Assembly: GCA_031082125.1 (NCBI GenBank)
Contig: JAVHLM010000010.1
Coordinates: 162,287-214,665, forward strand
Direction: 5' to 3'
DNA from: Candidatus Eremiobacterota bacterium
GTDB taxonomy: Bacteria; Vulcanimicrobiota; CADAWZ01; Ess09-12
DNA: 52,379 nucleotides
Position numbers and translations under genes: made by a program. Each line of letters begins with the position of its first letter. The first letter of the stretch is position 1. The notes under the pieces are model-generated. The model did no database searches, was not told where the DNA came from, and saw only the letters and a list, made by a program, of their open reading frames with translations. This document shows positions 7,908-16,296 of this stretch, piece after piece.

Positions 7908-8396
7908 ATGAAACAGGAATTGATCAAGCGAGTCACTACCCAGAGAAAAGTTATTCTTGATGAAATCAAAAAAAATAAGACCCATCCCACTGCTGAAGAA
8001 TTTTATGAGATCCTGAGGAAAAGGCTTCCAAGAATAAGCATCGGTACTGTGTACAGGAATCTCGAGATACTCCATAAAGCCGGCCTGGTGAGCCGATTTG
8101 AAATGGGCAACCTTCAGCGCCGCTATGACGGCAATGCAGATCCCCATTATCATATAAGGTGCATTGAGTGCAACAGGCTTGATGACATATGCATCACACC
8201 TCTAGCGGGAATTGAGGAAGAAGTGAGAACCCTCAGCAGTTATGAGGTGAGAGGTCATATCCTGGAGTTTGTCGGCATCTGTCCTTCCTGTGGAGGAGAA
8301 GTGCATTATAAAGCGCCTGAAAGGCAGATAAAACCAAAAGGAGGAAAAAATGACAAAGGTAAAGGAAAAAAAGTCACTCAAGGGGACAAAAACTGA
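7908..8396 (+). CDS. perR: Fur-family metalloregulator, PerR-like
   Basis: This 162-residue DNA-binding repressor has a winged helix (residues about 1-80; TQRKVILDEI, TVYRNLEILHKAGLV) followed by the metal-sensing dimerisation domain. DPHYHIRC supplies His ligands. CIEC and CPSC form the structural Cys4 zinc site. PerR rather than Fur is inferred from context: the next genes are rubrerythrin and superoxide reductase, as in Desulfovibrio perR-rbr loci. The Lys/Gly-rich tail is unusually long because the frame runs 47 bp into the next gene. The start codon lies 3 bp after a palindrome, consistent with autorepression. Confidence 0.88.
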   Translation: MKQELIKRVTTQRKVILDEIKKNKTHPTAEEFYEILRKRLPRISIGTVYRNLEILHKAGLVSRFEMGNLQRRYDGNADPHYHIRCIECNRLDDICITPLAGIEEEVRTLSSYEVRGHILEFVGICPSCGGEVHYKAPERQIKPKGGKNDKGKGKKVTQGDKN

Positions 8397-8943
8397 AAAG
8401 AACCTGATTGCCTCTTTTGCAGGGGAATCACAGGCAAGGAACCGCTATACCTACTTTGCGAGCAAGGCAAAGAAAGACGGTTTTGTCCAGATATCTCTGA
8501 TTTTTGATGAGACGGCCGACCAGGAAAAGGAGCATGCCAAGCGCTTCTTCAAGTTTCTTGAGGGAGGAGATGCGAAAGTAGTGGCAGAGTTCCCTGCCGG
8601 AGTGATCGGCCCGACCCTCGAGAACCTCAAGGCTGCCGCTGCCGGTGAGCATCATGAGTTCAGCTCCCTTTACCCGGAGTTCGCAAAGATTGCAAAGGAA
8701 GAGGGCTTTGAAGACGTTTCAAGGGCTTTCAAGAATATCGCCGTCGCTGAAAAGCAGCATCACAAGAGATACAGCGATCTCATAAAGAACATTGAAAAGA
8801 AACGCGTGTTCAAGCGCGAGAAGAAGGTCACATGGCGCTGTCTGAACTGCGGGTATCTTCATGAGGGCGAGGAAGCCCCCAATGAATGCCCTGCCTGCCT
8901 CCACCCCCTCGATTATTTTGAGCTGCTTGGCGAGAACTGGTAA
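8350..8943 (+). CDS. rbr: Rubrerythrin
   Basis: This cytoplasmic peroxidase reduces hydrogen peroxide with electrons from rubredoxin. Its N-terminal ferritin-like four-helix domain has the diiron ligands Glu26 (AGES), Glu60/His62 (EKEH), Glu100 and Glu103 (GEHHE), Glu134 and His137 (AEKQH). The C-terminal rubredoxin-like domain binds one iron through Cys164/167 and Cys180/183. Length (197) is normal. The start overlaps perR by 47 bp, with AAGGAGG 6 nt upstream, so translation is coupled. It is part of the anaerobic oxygen-defence operon. Confidence 0.97.
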   Translation: MTKVKEKKSLKGTKTEKNLIASFAGESQARNRYTYFASKAKKDGFVQISLIFDETADQEKEHAKRFFKFLEGGDAKVVAEFPAGVIGPTLENLKAAAAGEHHEFSSLYPEFAKIAKEEGFEDVSRAFKNIAVAEKQHHKRYSDLIKNIEKKRVFKREKKVTWRCLNCGYLHEGEEAPNECPACLHPLDYFELLGENW

Positions 8944-8966
8944 CAAGGAAAGGAGAAAAGGTTTCT

Positions 8967-9341
8967 ATGACACAGAGAATGCAGGTCTATAAATGTGAGA
9001 TATGCGGAAATATCGTGGAGATGCTCCATGGAGGCGCCGGCGAGCTGGTGTGCTGCGGGAAGCCGATGAAGCACCTGGCGGAAAATACTGTTGACGCCGC
9101 GAAGGAAAAGCACGTTCCTGTCATTGAGAAGCAGGCCGATGGCGTGCTTGTGAAAGTGGGAAGCGTGCCTCACCCGATGGAGGAAAAGCACTTTATCGAG
9201 TGGGTTGAGATTATGGAAGGCGAGAGAGTCTGCAGGAAATTCCTCAAACCGGGTGAGGCGCCGGAAGCGCACTTTGCGGTGAAGGAAGGGAATGTGGCGG
9301 CCCGGGAGTACTGCAATCTCCATGGGCTCTGGAAAGCATAG
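8967..9341 (+). CDS. dfx: Desulfoferrodoxin / superoxide reductase (2Fe type)
   Basis: This enzyme reduces superoxide to hydrogen peroxide without making oxygen. The N-terminal desulforedoxin domain has Cys10, Cys13, Cys29 and Cys30 for centre I. The C-terminal catalytic centre II has the conserved Glu47-Lys48-His49, His69, His75, Cys116 and His119. Length (124) is typical. It starts 23 bp after rbr, with an AAGGAG site. Its product peroxide is the substrate of the upstream rubrerythrin, and rubredoxin at the end of the operon is the probable electron donor. Confidence 0.97.
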   Translation: MTQRMQVYKCEICGNIVEMLHGGAGELVCCGKPMKHLAENTVDAAKEKHVPVIEKQADGVLVKVGSVPHPMEEKHFIEWVEIMEGERVCRKFLKPGEAPEAHFAVKEGNVAAREYCNLHGLWKA

Positions 9342-9344
9342 GAG

Positions 9345-9441
9345 AGGAACAGGCCCTTTTTAAGGAGGAATACCTGCAGCAGCCTCCGTTGCGGGAGCCC
9401 CGAGGCACCGCCGGAAAGCCCAAGCAGGTATTCCTGTTCCT
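9345..9441 (+). promoter_or_regulatory. Long imperfect hairpin in the dfx-fprA intergenic region
   Basis: aggaatacctg (9366-9376) pairs perfectly with caggtattcct (9425-9435). Immediately outside, aggaac (9345-9350) pairs with gttcct (9436-9441), leaving a 15-nt bulge on the 5' side. The result is a 17-bp two-part stem. No T-run follows, so it is not a simple terminator. It may be an RNA processing or stability element, or an fprA leader. Confidence 0.5.
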
Positions 9442-9508
9442 GACAGCACAGGGCATTGTCTCAAGCCTTCGGTGTTCTGACTTCAAGTTCTGCGAAAGGA
9501 GCGGACCC

Positions 9509-10711
9509 ATGCATCCTGTAGAGATTAAAAAGAACATTTACTGGGTGGGAGCCATCGACTGGGCCATAAGGGATTTTCATGGCTATTCCACCTATCAGGG
9601 CACAACATACAACGCTTTTCTGGTGATGGGCGAAAAGATCACCCTTTTTGACGCAGTGAAGCGTGATTTCAGCGATGAGCTGCTTAAGTCCATAGCCGAG
9701 ATAGTGGACCCCTCAAAAATAGACTACCTGGTAGTCAACCATGCCGAGATGGACCATTCCGGGGCTCTTCCCGCCGTCATGGAAGCGGTGAAGCCTGAAA
9801 AGCTGTACTGCTCGGCAGCCTGCAGGAAAGCCCTCATCGACCATTTTCACGAGGAAGGCTGGCCCTATGAAGTGGTGAAGACCGGCCAGGAGGTCGGCAT
9901 AGGCGGGAGGACGGTCCAGTTTCTTGAGACCAGGATGCTTCACTGGCCTGACAGCATGTTCTCCTACCTCAAAGAGGACAGGCTTTTAATCTCGAGCGAC
10001 GCCTTTGGCCACCACTGGGCTACCAGTGAGCGCTTTGACGACCAGGTCAACGAGACGCAGCTTTTTCACCATTGCGCCAAGTACTATGCCAATATCCTTC
10101 TTCTATACTCCGGCCTCGTGCAGAAGCTGCTTGCCCAGGTGAAGGAACTGGCCCTCCCTATTGATATGATTGCCCCTGACCATGGGATTATATGGCGGAC
10201 CTCGCCGGGCAGGATTCTGGAGGCGTACGACCGATGGAGCCAGCAGAAGTCCATTGCCAAGGCACTGGTCATCTATGACACCATGTGGAAGAGCACTGAG
10301 GCAATGGCGAAAGCTGTTGCTGATGGCATCGCCGTTGAAGGAGCGAGCGTCAAGCTCCTGGGCCTTAAAGAAAACCACCGGAGCGAGATTATGACGGAAC
10401 TGCTCGATGCAAAAGCTGTGGTATGCGGCTCACCGACTCTTAATAACGGCATGCTGCCTGCCATGCAGGATATGCTCTCCTATATGAAGGGCCTCAAGCC
10501 CTCTGGAAAGATAGGAGCGCTCTTCGGGTCTTATGGCTGGAGCGGCGAAGCTGTTGCAGAGATGCGGGAATATATGGATAAAATGGGCATCGCGGTAATA
10601 GAGCCGATGGTAAAGGTAAGGTACGTTCCCCGTGAGAGCGATCTGAAAGAGTGCTATGAGCTCGGGAGGAAGACAGGCCAGGCCCTCAAAAGCCCCGTGG
10701 CTGCAGGATAA
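9509..10711 (+). CDS. fprA: A-type flavoprotein (flavodiiron oxygen/NO reductase), FprA
   Basis: This cytoplasmic enzyme reduces O2 to water or NO to N2O, taking electrons from rubredoxin. The N-terminal metallo-beta-lactamase-like domain has the diiron motif His78-x-Glu80-x-Asp82-His83 (NHAEMDH), HWPDSM, SDAFGHH and PDHGIIWR. The C-terminal flavodoxin domain (from about residue 252, ALVIYDTMWKSTEAMA) binds FMN. Length of 400 is standard. ATG at 9509 was chosen for its AAAGGAG site and family length; a frame 40 codons longer lacks support. It is separated from dfx by 167 bp with strong hairpin potential and is followed by a rubredoxin gene. Confidence 0.95.
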   Translation: MHPVEIKKNIYWVGAIDWAIRDFHGYSTYQGTTYNAFLVMGEKITLFDAVKRDFSDELLKSIAEIVDPSKIDYLVVNHAEMDHSGALPAVMEAVKPEKLYCSAACRKALIDHFHEEGWPYEVVKTGQEVGIGGRTVQFLETRMLHWPDSMFSYLKEDRLLISSDAFGHHWATSERFDDQVNETQLFHHCAKYYANILLLYSGLVQKLLAQVKELALPIDMIAPDHGIIWRTSPGRILEAYDRWSQQKSIAKALVIYDTMWKSTEAMAKAVADGIAVEGASVKLLGLKENHRSEIMTELLDAKAVVCGSPTLNNGMLPAMQDMLSYMKGLKPSGKIGALFGSYGWSGEAVAEMREYMDKMGIAVIEPMVKVRYVPRESDLKECYELGRKTGQALKSPVAAG

Positions 10712-10727
10712 GGGATATTCCTTTTTC

Positions 10728-10838
10728 ATGGAGGATAATCCCGAAAAAAGGAGAAAAGAATTCACGCGCCCGTATCCCGGCAGAGTGGCGCTGCCCCCCG
10801 GGGACGGCAATAAAATCAAGAAAGGAGCAGCACAATGA
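10728..10838 (+). CDS. Possible 36-residue charged small protein
   Basis: An open frame starting [12 protein letters not shown] fills the gap between fprA and rubredoxin. Its TGA overlaps the rubredoxin ATG (ATGA), which is the geometry of translational coupling. The upstream ribosome binding site is poor (AAGGG about 13 nt away), and the product matches no family I know. It may equally be a spacer read by chance. Confidence 0.25.
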   Translation: MEDNPEKRRKEFTRPYPGRVALPPGDGNKIKKGAAQ

Positions 10839-10993
10839 AGTATAAGTGTGAAATCTGTGGATATATCTATGATCCCAAGAAGGGTGATCCTGACGGTGAG
10901 ATCCCGTCAAACACCCCCTTTGAAGAGCTTCCCGAAGACTGGGTGTGCCCCGTCTGCGGTGCCGGCAAAGAAGATTTCTCTCCGCTTGATTAA
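10835..10993 (+). CDS. rub: Rubredoxin
   Basis: This 52-residue electron carrier has one FeCys4 site made by KCEICGY and WVCPVCG, which is the complete classical rubredoxin pattern. An AAAGGAG site lies 8-9 nt before the ATG. It ends the oxygen-defence operon and is the expected donor for FprA, rubrerythrin and superoxide reductase. A strong hairpin terminator follows within 20 bp. Confidence 0.97.
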   Translation: MKYKCEICGYIYDPKKGDPDGEIPSNTPFEELPEDWVCPVCGAGKEDFSPLD

Positions 10994-11002
10994 ATGGTGA
11001 AT

Positions 11003-11046
11003 AAAAAAGCACCTCCGGTCTTTCCGGAGGTGCTTTCTGTTTTTTT
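11003..11046. terminator. Rho-independent bidirectional terminator
   Basis: An 11-bp perfect stem (agcacctccgg 11008-11018, ccggaggtgct 11024-11034) with a 5-nt loop is followed by ttctgttttttt. The A-run upstream gives a T-run on the minus strand. It ends the rubredoxin operon and the convergent TPR gene. Confidence 0.93.
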
Positions 11047-11058
11047 GGGGCATTTTCC

Positions 11059-11721
11059 TCAGTTCCGGCGGGCCTCTATGCTTTTTGCCACTTCGGGGGG
11101 GACGCGTCCTCCAAACTTTTTCGCAAGGGCAAGAGCGAGGGAGGCCTTGACTGTGTCGCCCATCTGCCAGTATGCCAGGGCCAGGTTTCCATGGGCACCG
11201 CCATAGTCAGGCTTGATTCTTACCGCTTCCTCAAGCTCGGCAAGGGCTTCATTGATGAGGCCCATTCTCCCGAGCAGGACTCCCATATTGTTGTGGACCT
11301 CGTGGTTCTCAGGCTCGCACCCCAGGATCTTCCGGTACGTCTCAATGGCTTCAGGCAGGTTGTTCTGCTCATCAAGGAGCTTTGCCAGGAGCCTCAGGAA
11401 GCGGACATTTCCCGGATCGAGCCTGGCTGCTTCCCTCAGGGCTTTCTCGGCGTCAAAGGACTGGTGCTTCTCGTGGTAAGCCTGGCCGAGGTTAAACCAG
11501 GCCAGGGCATCGCGGGGATTTACTTCCACCGCTTTCTGCCACTGGGGTATGGCAAGATCGAGCCTGTGCTGCGCCGCATAGGCAAGGCCCGCATTGGTAT
11601 AGCCTACTGATGAAGTGGGATCCTGTTCGGAGTAGCTCTTGAAGAGGAGCACCGCCTCCATCCATCTTTTCTGCTCCATCAGGCTGATGCCTTCATCGAG
11701 AAGTTTTTTAAGATCGCTCAC
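11059..11721 (-). CDS. Tetratricopeptide repeat protein
   Basis: A 220-residue helical protein with about five TPR units. Several repeats show the W-x2-LG-x2-Y...A and P-x-x pattern, for example ALAWFNLGQAYHEKHQSFDAE and GYTNAGLAYAAQ. No signal peptide is present, so it is probably a cytoplasmic scaffold. GTG at 11721 was chosen because GGGAGG lies 6 nt upstream; a longer frame would overlap the preceding gene, whose stop is 13 bp away. The two form an operon. Partner unknown. Confidence 0.85.
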   Translation of the reverse strand: MSDLKKLLDEGISLMEQKRWMEAVLLFKSYSEQDPTSSVGYTNAGLAYAAQHRLDLAIPQWQKAVEVNPRDALAWFNLGQAYHEKHQSFDAEKALREAARLDPGNVRFLRLLAKLLDEQNNLPEAIETYRKILGCEPENHEVHNNMGVLLGRMGLINEALAELEEAVRIKPDYGGAHGNLALAYWQMGDTVKASLALALAKKFGGRVPPEVAKSIEARRN

Positions 11722-11734
11722 TTTTCCTCCCGTT

Positions 11735-12322
11735 TTACGGTGTCTTCTTGACGGGAAGCCCGCGGAGTTCCGGTGTCTTCCCCTCAACAGGAGTGACAAA
11801 GAGGGGCTCGAACTTGACCGGTGGGAAGTAGATGGGTATGGATTTTCCCCTGGCCTTGATCTGCTCCCACCGGTTGGTGTTCACGCTCAAGGTGTTGGGA
11901 TTGCGGGAGTTGTCATCGGAGGTCACCCAGAAGGGCTCATTATCGATAAAACGCACCAGGAGCTTTTCGGGGAGACTGAATGTGCCTTCCTGGTTCGGGA
12001 TGTGTTTCAGCTCAATGGGATAATAATAGGTCGTATCAACCTTCACCTTCAGGTTGAAGGTTTTCATGCGTGCCGGAACATTGATTGAAAAATTCCCGTT
12101 CTTTTCTGTTCTCCCTCTGATGGCTTTTCCAATCTCATCGGGATAGGCAGTATACCTCTCGGGGTCTTCACCCTCATAGATCAGTATGGGTATGCCTTCC
12201 ACCGGCTCCCCGGTATCCTCAAGGAGTGTTCCCTCAATCGTTCCTGCATATGCAGCGCTGTGTAACAGGCATATCATAAGGAATATAAGAAGAAAACTGT
12301 CTCTTTTTACTGTGTGTTTCAC
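11735..12322 (-). CDS. Exported protein with carboxypeptidase-regulatory-like (Ig-fold) domain
   Basis: A signal peptide (about 1-26, ending SAAYA) precedes a beta-sandwich segment. The pattern GTIEGTLLEDTGEPVEGI, then RTEKNGNFSINVPA, is that of CarboxypepD_reg/SpaA-like domains, used as structural modules in envelope proteins. The remaining ~90 residues are unrecognised and Pro-rich at the end. It precedes the TPR gene by 13 bp, so the pair may serve the same envelope assembly. Function unknown. Confidence 0.7.
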   Translation of the reverse strand: MKHTVKRDSFLLIFLMICLLHSAAYAGTIEGTLLEDTGEPVEGIPILIYEGEDPERYTAYPDEIGKAIRGRTEKNGNFSINVPARMKTFNLKVKVDTTYYYPIELKHIPNQEGTFSLPEKLLVRFIDNEPFWVTSDDNSRNPNTLSVNTNRWEQIKARGKSIPIYFPPVKFEPLFVTPVEGKTPELRGLPVKKTP

Positions 12323-12433
12323 GACTGATGCCCCCCCTGAACCTTGTAATGCTCATTCCTCCTATTCGTGGGGCATTTCATCTTTCCTGCATGAAATGTA
12401 CCTAGGAATTTACTTTTTGGCAAACTTTCCGTC

Positions 12434-12462
12434 TTCACTTTCGAGAGGAGATAAAGTATAAT
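12434..12462 (+). promoter_or_regulatory. Probable sigma-70-type promoter of the glycosyltransferase operon
   Basis: A -10 of TATAAT (12457-12462) lies 17 bp after TTCACT (12434-12439, 4/6 match). It sits 31 bp before the ATG of the glycosyltransferase, with GGGAGGAG between them. Confidence 0.55.
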
Positions 12463-12492
12463 AGTGAGGTAATAAATGGGAGGAGTGCCGCA

Positions 12493-13854
12493 ATGATGGA
12501 AATTCAGGGAATCTCTTCGCCTCTTCCGCCTCTGGGCCCCGGTACCCGGGCGGAAATCAGGGGAGATGGCGCCCCCGCCGCCGGAGGCCCGGAAAGCTCC
12601 CTCCAGGATACTGTGGAAATGGGAAGCACCGTTGCTCCCGGCACGGCAGGAATGGAGAGCCTCCCCAAAAAGCTTGAGCAGCAGATAAAGGAATCCCTCG
12701 CCCTTCATCCCTGGAAGAAGGTAAAAGTATTCCTCGTTCATGGGTCTCATACGGGGGGCCATGCATCGGCAGCCCGGTCGGTGGAAAAAGTGCTGAAATC
12801 CATTCCCGGCGTGGAGGTACAGAACATCAACACCCTTAACCTCTCTGCATCAGGCGTGATGACAGGCCAGGTGGCAGCCTTCAACATGATCACCAGATAT
12901 ATGGCAGGCCTGCGATCATGGGCCTTCAGGAAGTCCTTCGAGGGCTCGGGGCCTGTTTATGCGCTGGGAAACCTTGGCATGAAGATGAAATCATTCCTTT
13001 CAAAGAAGTTTCTCACCAAGATCCAGCAGGAGAAGCCCGACATAATCCTCTCCACCCACTCGCCGATGAACTCGATGCTCTCCTACTGGAAGGAGAAAGG
13101 GCTCATCGATCAGCCTGTTCACAGCGTAGTCACCGACTTTGGAGCCCACAGGATGTGGGCACAGAAGAACATTGAGCGTTACTATGTCGCTACCGGCGAG
13201 GTAAAGGCCGATCTGGAGCGCTTTGGCGTGGCCCCTGAGAAGATAGAGATCACGGGCATACCAATCGATCCCTCCTTTGCCGGCCCGTCAGGCCTCTCGC
13301 AGGCTGAGCTCAAAGAAAAGCTCGGCCTTGACCCGTCGCTCCCCGTGGTGCTCATGGCGGGAGGTTCGCTCGGGTACGGGAATTTCTCCGGAATTGCAAG
13401 GGCCCTCGACGGCCTCGGCAGGCCCTTACAGATCGTGGCCATCACGGGCAAAAATGCCGAGAAGAAGAGGGAGCTTGAAGAACTTACCCCTGATCTCAAG
13501 TCGCCGATGAAGGTCCTCCCTTATGTTGACACCATGAGCGAATGGATGAAAGCAAGCGACGTTATCATCTCAAAGCCGGGGGGGCTCACCACATCGGAGA
13601 TCTTTGCCATGAAAAAGCCCATGATCCTGATAACTCCCCTTCCAGGCCTGGAGGAACTCCTCATACCCAAGATTACCGATACCGGCTGTGCCGTCCTGGC
13701 CGGAGATGAGAACGAGGCGGCTGCGCTTGCCGGAAAGATTATCACCGACGAAAAGTACCGGGGTGATCTTCAGGAGCACCTCAAGAAGGTGGGCATGCCC
13801 TATGCCGCCTATACTGTCTCAGCAGGGCTTGTAGAGAGAGCCCTCCAGCAATAG
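12493..13854 (+). CDS. MGDG-synthase/UgtP-type glycosyltransferase (GT28-like)
   Basis: This is a probable membrane-surface glycosyltransferase that adds hexose from a UDP-sugar to diacylglycerol or a related lipid. Residues 1-75 are a Pro/Gly-rich disordered extension. The MGDG_synth-type N-domain begins at about 77 (VFLVHGSHTGGHASAA). A MurG/GT28-like donor domain follows, with VVLMAGGSLGYG and the signature DVIISKPGGLTTSEIFAMKKPMI. Enzymes of this type include UgtP and plant MGD. The substrate cannot be read from sequence. The next gene, 28 bp downstream, is a phosphohexomutase that could feed glucose-1-phosphate into UDP-glucose, supporting a glycolipid role. The N-tail contains DTVEMG (39-44), resembling DSVELG in the zincin at 48-50 kb. 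Confidence 0.88.
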   Translation: MMEIQGISSPLPPLGPGTRAEIRGDGAPAAGGPESSLQDTVEMGSTVAPGTAGMESLPKKLEQQIKESLALHPWKKVKVFLVHGSHTGGHASAARSVEKVLKSIPGVEVQNINTLNLSASGVMTGQVAAFNMITRYMAGLRSWAFRKSFEGSGPVYALGNLGMKMKSFLSKKFLTKIQQEKPDIILSTHSPMNSMLSYWKEKGLIDQPVHSVVTDFGAHRMWAQKNIERYYVATGEVKADLERFGVAPEKIEITGIPIDPSFAGPSGLSQAELKEKLGLDPSLPVVLMAGGSLGYGNFSGIARALDGLGRPLQIVAITGKNAEKKRELEELTPDLKSPMKVLPYVDTMSEWMKASDVIISKPGGLTTSEIFAMKKPMILITPLPGLEELLIPKITDTGCAVLAGDENEAAALAGKIITDEKYRGDLQEHLKKVGMPYAAYTVSAGLVERALQQ

Positions 13855-13882
13855 AATTCATGCCAGGAAGGACGTGTAACCC

Positions 13883-16282
13883 ATGACAACGCCATCATCG
13901 GCCGATCTGATTGCTTTCGACGAAAGCAGGCCCCACCTTGAAAAGGTGACTGCCGGCATGACGCCGCAGCAGATGAGGGAATATTATCTTTACCAGACCA
14001 GGAAAAGCATGGAAGCCTGGGAGAAGGCAAATTTCCCCATTATGAGCGCCCCTCCCTTTGATCTCGGCAATTCAGCGCCCCTGACTTTCTTCATGTCCCC
14101 TGACCATGCAAGGAAAATCGGCCTCCGCAAGCAGGTGGAGGAATTCGCCAGGGAATCGCAGGTATCAACGGCGGGAGTGAGGGAGAACCAGAATGTCATC
14201 TGCCCCTGGGATCACCGCTACAGGATCAATGAATATATCTTCGCCCTCATAGCCGAAGCGCTTTCCAGGATGGTCAAGGAGCACCATGCTGAGCGCATGA
14301 AAGCGCTCCCCCTTGTGGATGAAGCCACAGTGGCGGGCAGGCTCGGCGAAGAAAACGTGAAAATCATCGAGAGCATCTTCGGTATGAAGCTCGCGGGGAT
14401 CATGGAATTCGTGAGAAAGAACCCCGTGAGAATTGTCGGCGGCGAGGTACGCTCCAACACCCCGCGCTTTGTGGACCTTGTGTCGCGGATCTATGCAGCC
14501 AATGATCTTTACGTGTTTCTGATGAAAGATGTGGAGAACAGGGACACCTCTTCAATCTTCATGTGGAGCTTCCTCATTTTTATCCTGGGCCTCTCGGGAG
14601 GCGATTTTTTCACCTCGAGCCACGGCGCACCGCAGAAGCAGAGCGATAAGATCCTCTCCTTTGACGGCTCCCAGTATCTCCCTGAACATTACGTAATGAT
14701 TGTCGAGCATATGTGGCATATCATGGAGACCATTGAGCGGGAAGGCTATACCTTCAGGCTTGCGGCAAAGAACGACAGCCACTTCATGCGGCGCCTGGAC
14801 TATGAGAGCACAGCGATGCTTTATGTCAACTACCTGAAGGCGGGTCCGGCTTCACCTCACGCCATCTCCATGATCAAGGAGGCAGAAGCGCAGGGACTCC
14901 GCCTCATGCTTGACTTCTTCGGAGGAGCGGGTTACAGGACCATTTCCTCCATTCTCAAGGCGCTCGGGGTTTTTGACATTTTCAAAGGCGGCCTTATAAG
15001 GACCGAAGAGGATCCCTTCTTTCAGAATATCGGTTTTGTCGTAGCTCCCAAGAAAAATATGCCGGAAGTGCTTGAAGTGATCCACCTTTCCGTCGATGCG
15101 AGCCTCCCGCAGGTTGTCGAGACGGCAGGCTATGGGAGCATACTGAAAGATGCCCCGGCAGGCCAGGTGATCTTCAACGTGGACCCTGACGTGGACCGCT
15201 TCGTCGGGGGACAGGTGGTGCCGGCCGCGGAAAAGCCCTCTCTTGACAGGCTGGGAATCACCTCTGTGCCCCTTTCTTCAGATTCCCTCTTTGCCCTTTA
15301 TTCACCGAACCAGCTCTTCCTGATGATTGCCGATAACGATATGATCCAGGCAAAAGATGACGGCTGGTGGGGGGACTACTCAAACTTTGACATCCATACC
15401 TATGTGTCGGCTCTCTCATGGGATGAATGGGCGGACTGCAACAAGGTGCCGGTTCTGAGGGTTCCCGTGGGCTTCAAGGAGATAGCCGCTATTGAGCGGA
15501 GCGTGGAGAGCGGCCTGAAGGCTCATCCCGGCGGGGGATTCGCCGTGAGGAACGAGCTGGGAGAGGAGATCACCCTGGGCGCCAATCCCAAGCTCCACCA
15601 TGCCGGCGAGGAGAGCGGCGGCAAGATCGGGGGGCCCCGCGTGCCGATTTACAATGTGAATGGCGAGTTTGTCATTGCCATGAGGGAGAAGTCCAGCGGC
15701 GAAGCCTGCTTCTCCGCCATAGCCCTCCAGTCCCGGCTGTATCTTGAAGGGCGGAAGGCAGGGAAGACCATCTATTTCCATGACCTGCTGCAGGAGATTT
15801 TTTCCAGGAACGCCATCGTCAACACCATGGAGTTCCGCGGCGATATCATCCATTACAACGAAGCCATTATCGATCCAGGGGAGCTTGCCAGGGCAAAGGC
15901 CGAAGGGCTTGCCGGGCGCAACCGCTTTAACGAGTTTTTCCGTCATGCCGCACTTGCCTACAAATCGGGAGCCCAGGCCCCCGGCGGAAAGCCCATCTCG
16001 CTTCAGGAGCTCCGGGAAATCCTCTCTGAAGCCATACCGGCCATGCGAGAAGAATGGAGTCATCTTGAGAAGATCGATGTATGGTCCGACGGACTGCAGA
16101 TGTGGTTTTCCAAGGGAAGGGCCGTCCGTGACATCTGCCTTCGCCCGTCGGGAACCGACGCCAAATCCAAGGTTTATTTTGACGGCACCGACAAGGAGCT
16201 CCTCAGGAAATACTTTGCCGGGGGATTCCAGAAGTTCGGCGGGGAAAAAACGCCGCTTTACACCAAGCTTATTGAGCCCTGA
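13883..16282 (+). CDS. Large divergent alpha-D-phosphohexomutase (phosphoglucomutase-like)
   Basis: This enzyme probably interconverts hexose-6- and hexose-1-phosphates. All four superfamily landmarks are present in order: STAGVREN (95-102), the phosphoserine loop FTSSHGAP (243-250), the metal loop DPDVDR (434-439, usually DGDGDR), GEESGG (575-580, sugar-binding) and the phosphate-binding RPSGTDAKSK near 770. At 799 residues it is 220-350 longer than usual members; most extra length lies before the serine loop and between the serine and metal loops. Assignment to the superfamily is secure; whether it uses glucose or mannose is not. It is 28 bp after the glycosyltransferase. Confidence 0.88.
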   Translation: MTTPSSADLIAFDESRPHLEKVTAGMTPQQMREYYLYQTRKSMEAWEKANFPIMSAPPFDLGNSAPLTFFMSPDHARKIGLRKQVEEFARESQVSTAGVRENQNVICPWDHRYRINEYIFALIAEALSRMVKEHHAERMKALPLVDEATVAGRLGEENVKIIESIFGMKLAGIMEFVRKNPVRIVGGEVRSNTPRFVDLVSRIYAANDLYVFLMKDVENRDTSSIFMWSFLIFILGLSGGDFFTSSHGAPQKQSDKILSFDGSQYLPEHYVMIVEHMWHIMETIEREGYTFRLAAKNDSHFMRRLDYESTAMLYVNYLKAGPASPHAISMIKEAEAQGLRLMLDFFGGAGYRTISSILKALGVFDIFKGGLIRTEEDPFFQNIGFVVAPKKNMPEVLEVIHLSVDASLPQVVETAGYGSILKDAPAGQVIFNVDPDVDRFVGGQVVPAAEKPSLDRLGITSVPLSSDSLFALYSPNQLFLMIADNDMIQAKDDGWWGDYSNFDIHTYVSALSWDEWADCNKVPVLRVPVGFKEIAAIERSVESGLKAHPGGGFAVRNELGEEITLGANPKLHHAGEESGGKIGGPRVPIYNVNGEFVIAMREKSSGEACFSAIALQSRLYLEGRKAGKTIYFHDLLQEIFSRNAIVNTMEFRGDIIHYNEAIIDPGELARAKAEGLAGRNRFNEFFRHAALAYKSGAQAPGGKPISLQELREILSEAIPAMREEWSHLEKIDVWSDGLQMWFSKGRAVRDICLRPSGTDAKSKVYFDGTDKELLRKYFAGGFQKFGGEKTPLYTKLIEP

Positions 16283-16296
16283 AACCAGCATAAGCC

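Noticed and set aside
9389-9508. 40-codon N-terminal extension of FprA
   Set aside because: The family starts at MHPVEIKKNIYWVG, which has its own AAAGGAG; the extension overlaps the hairpin region.
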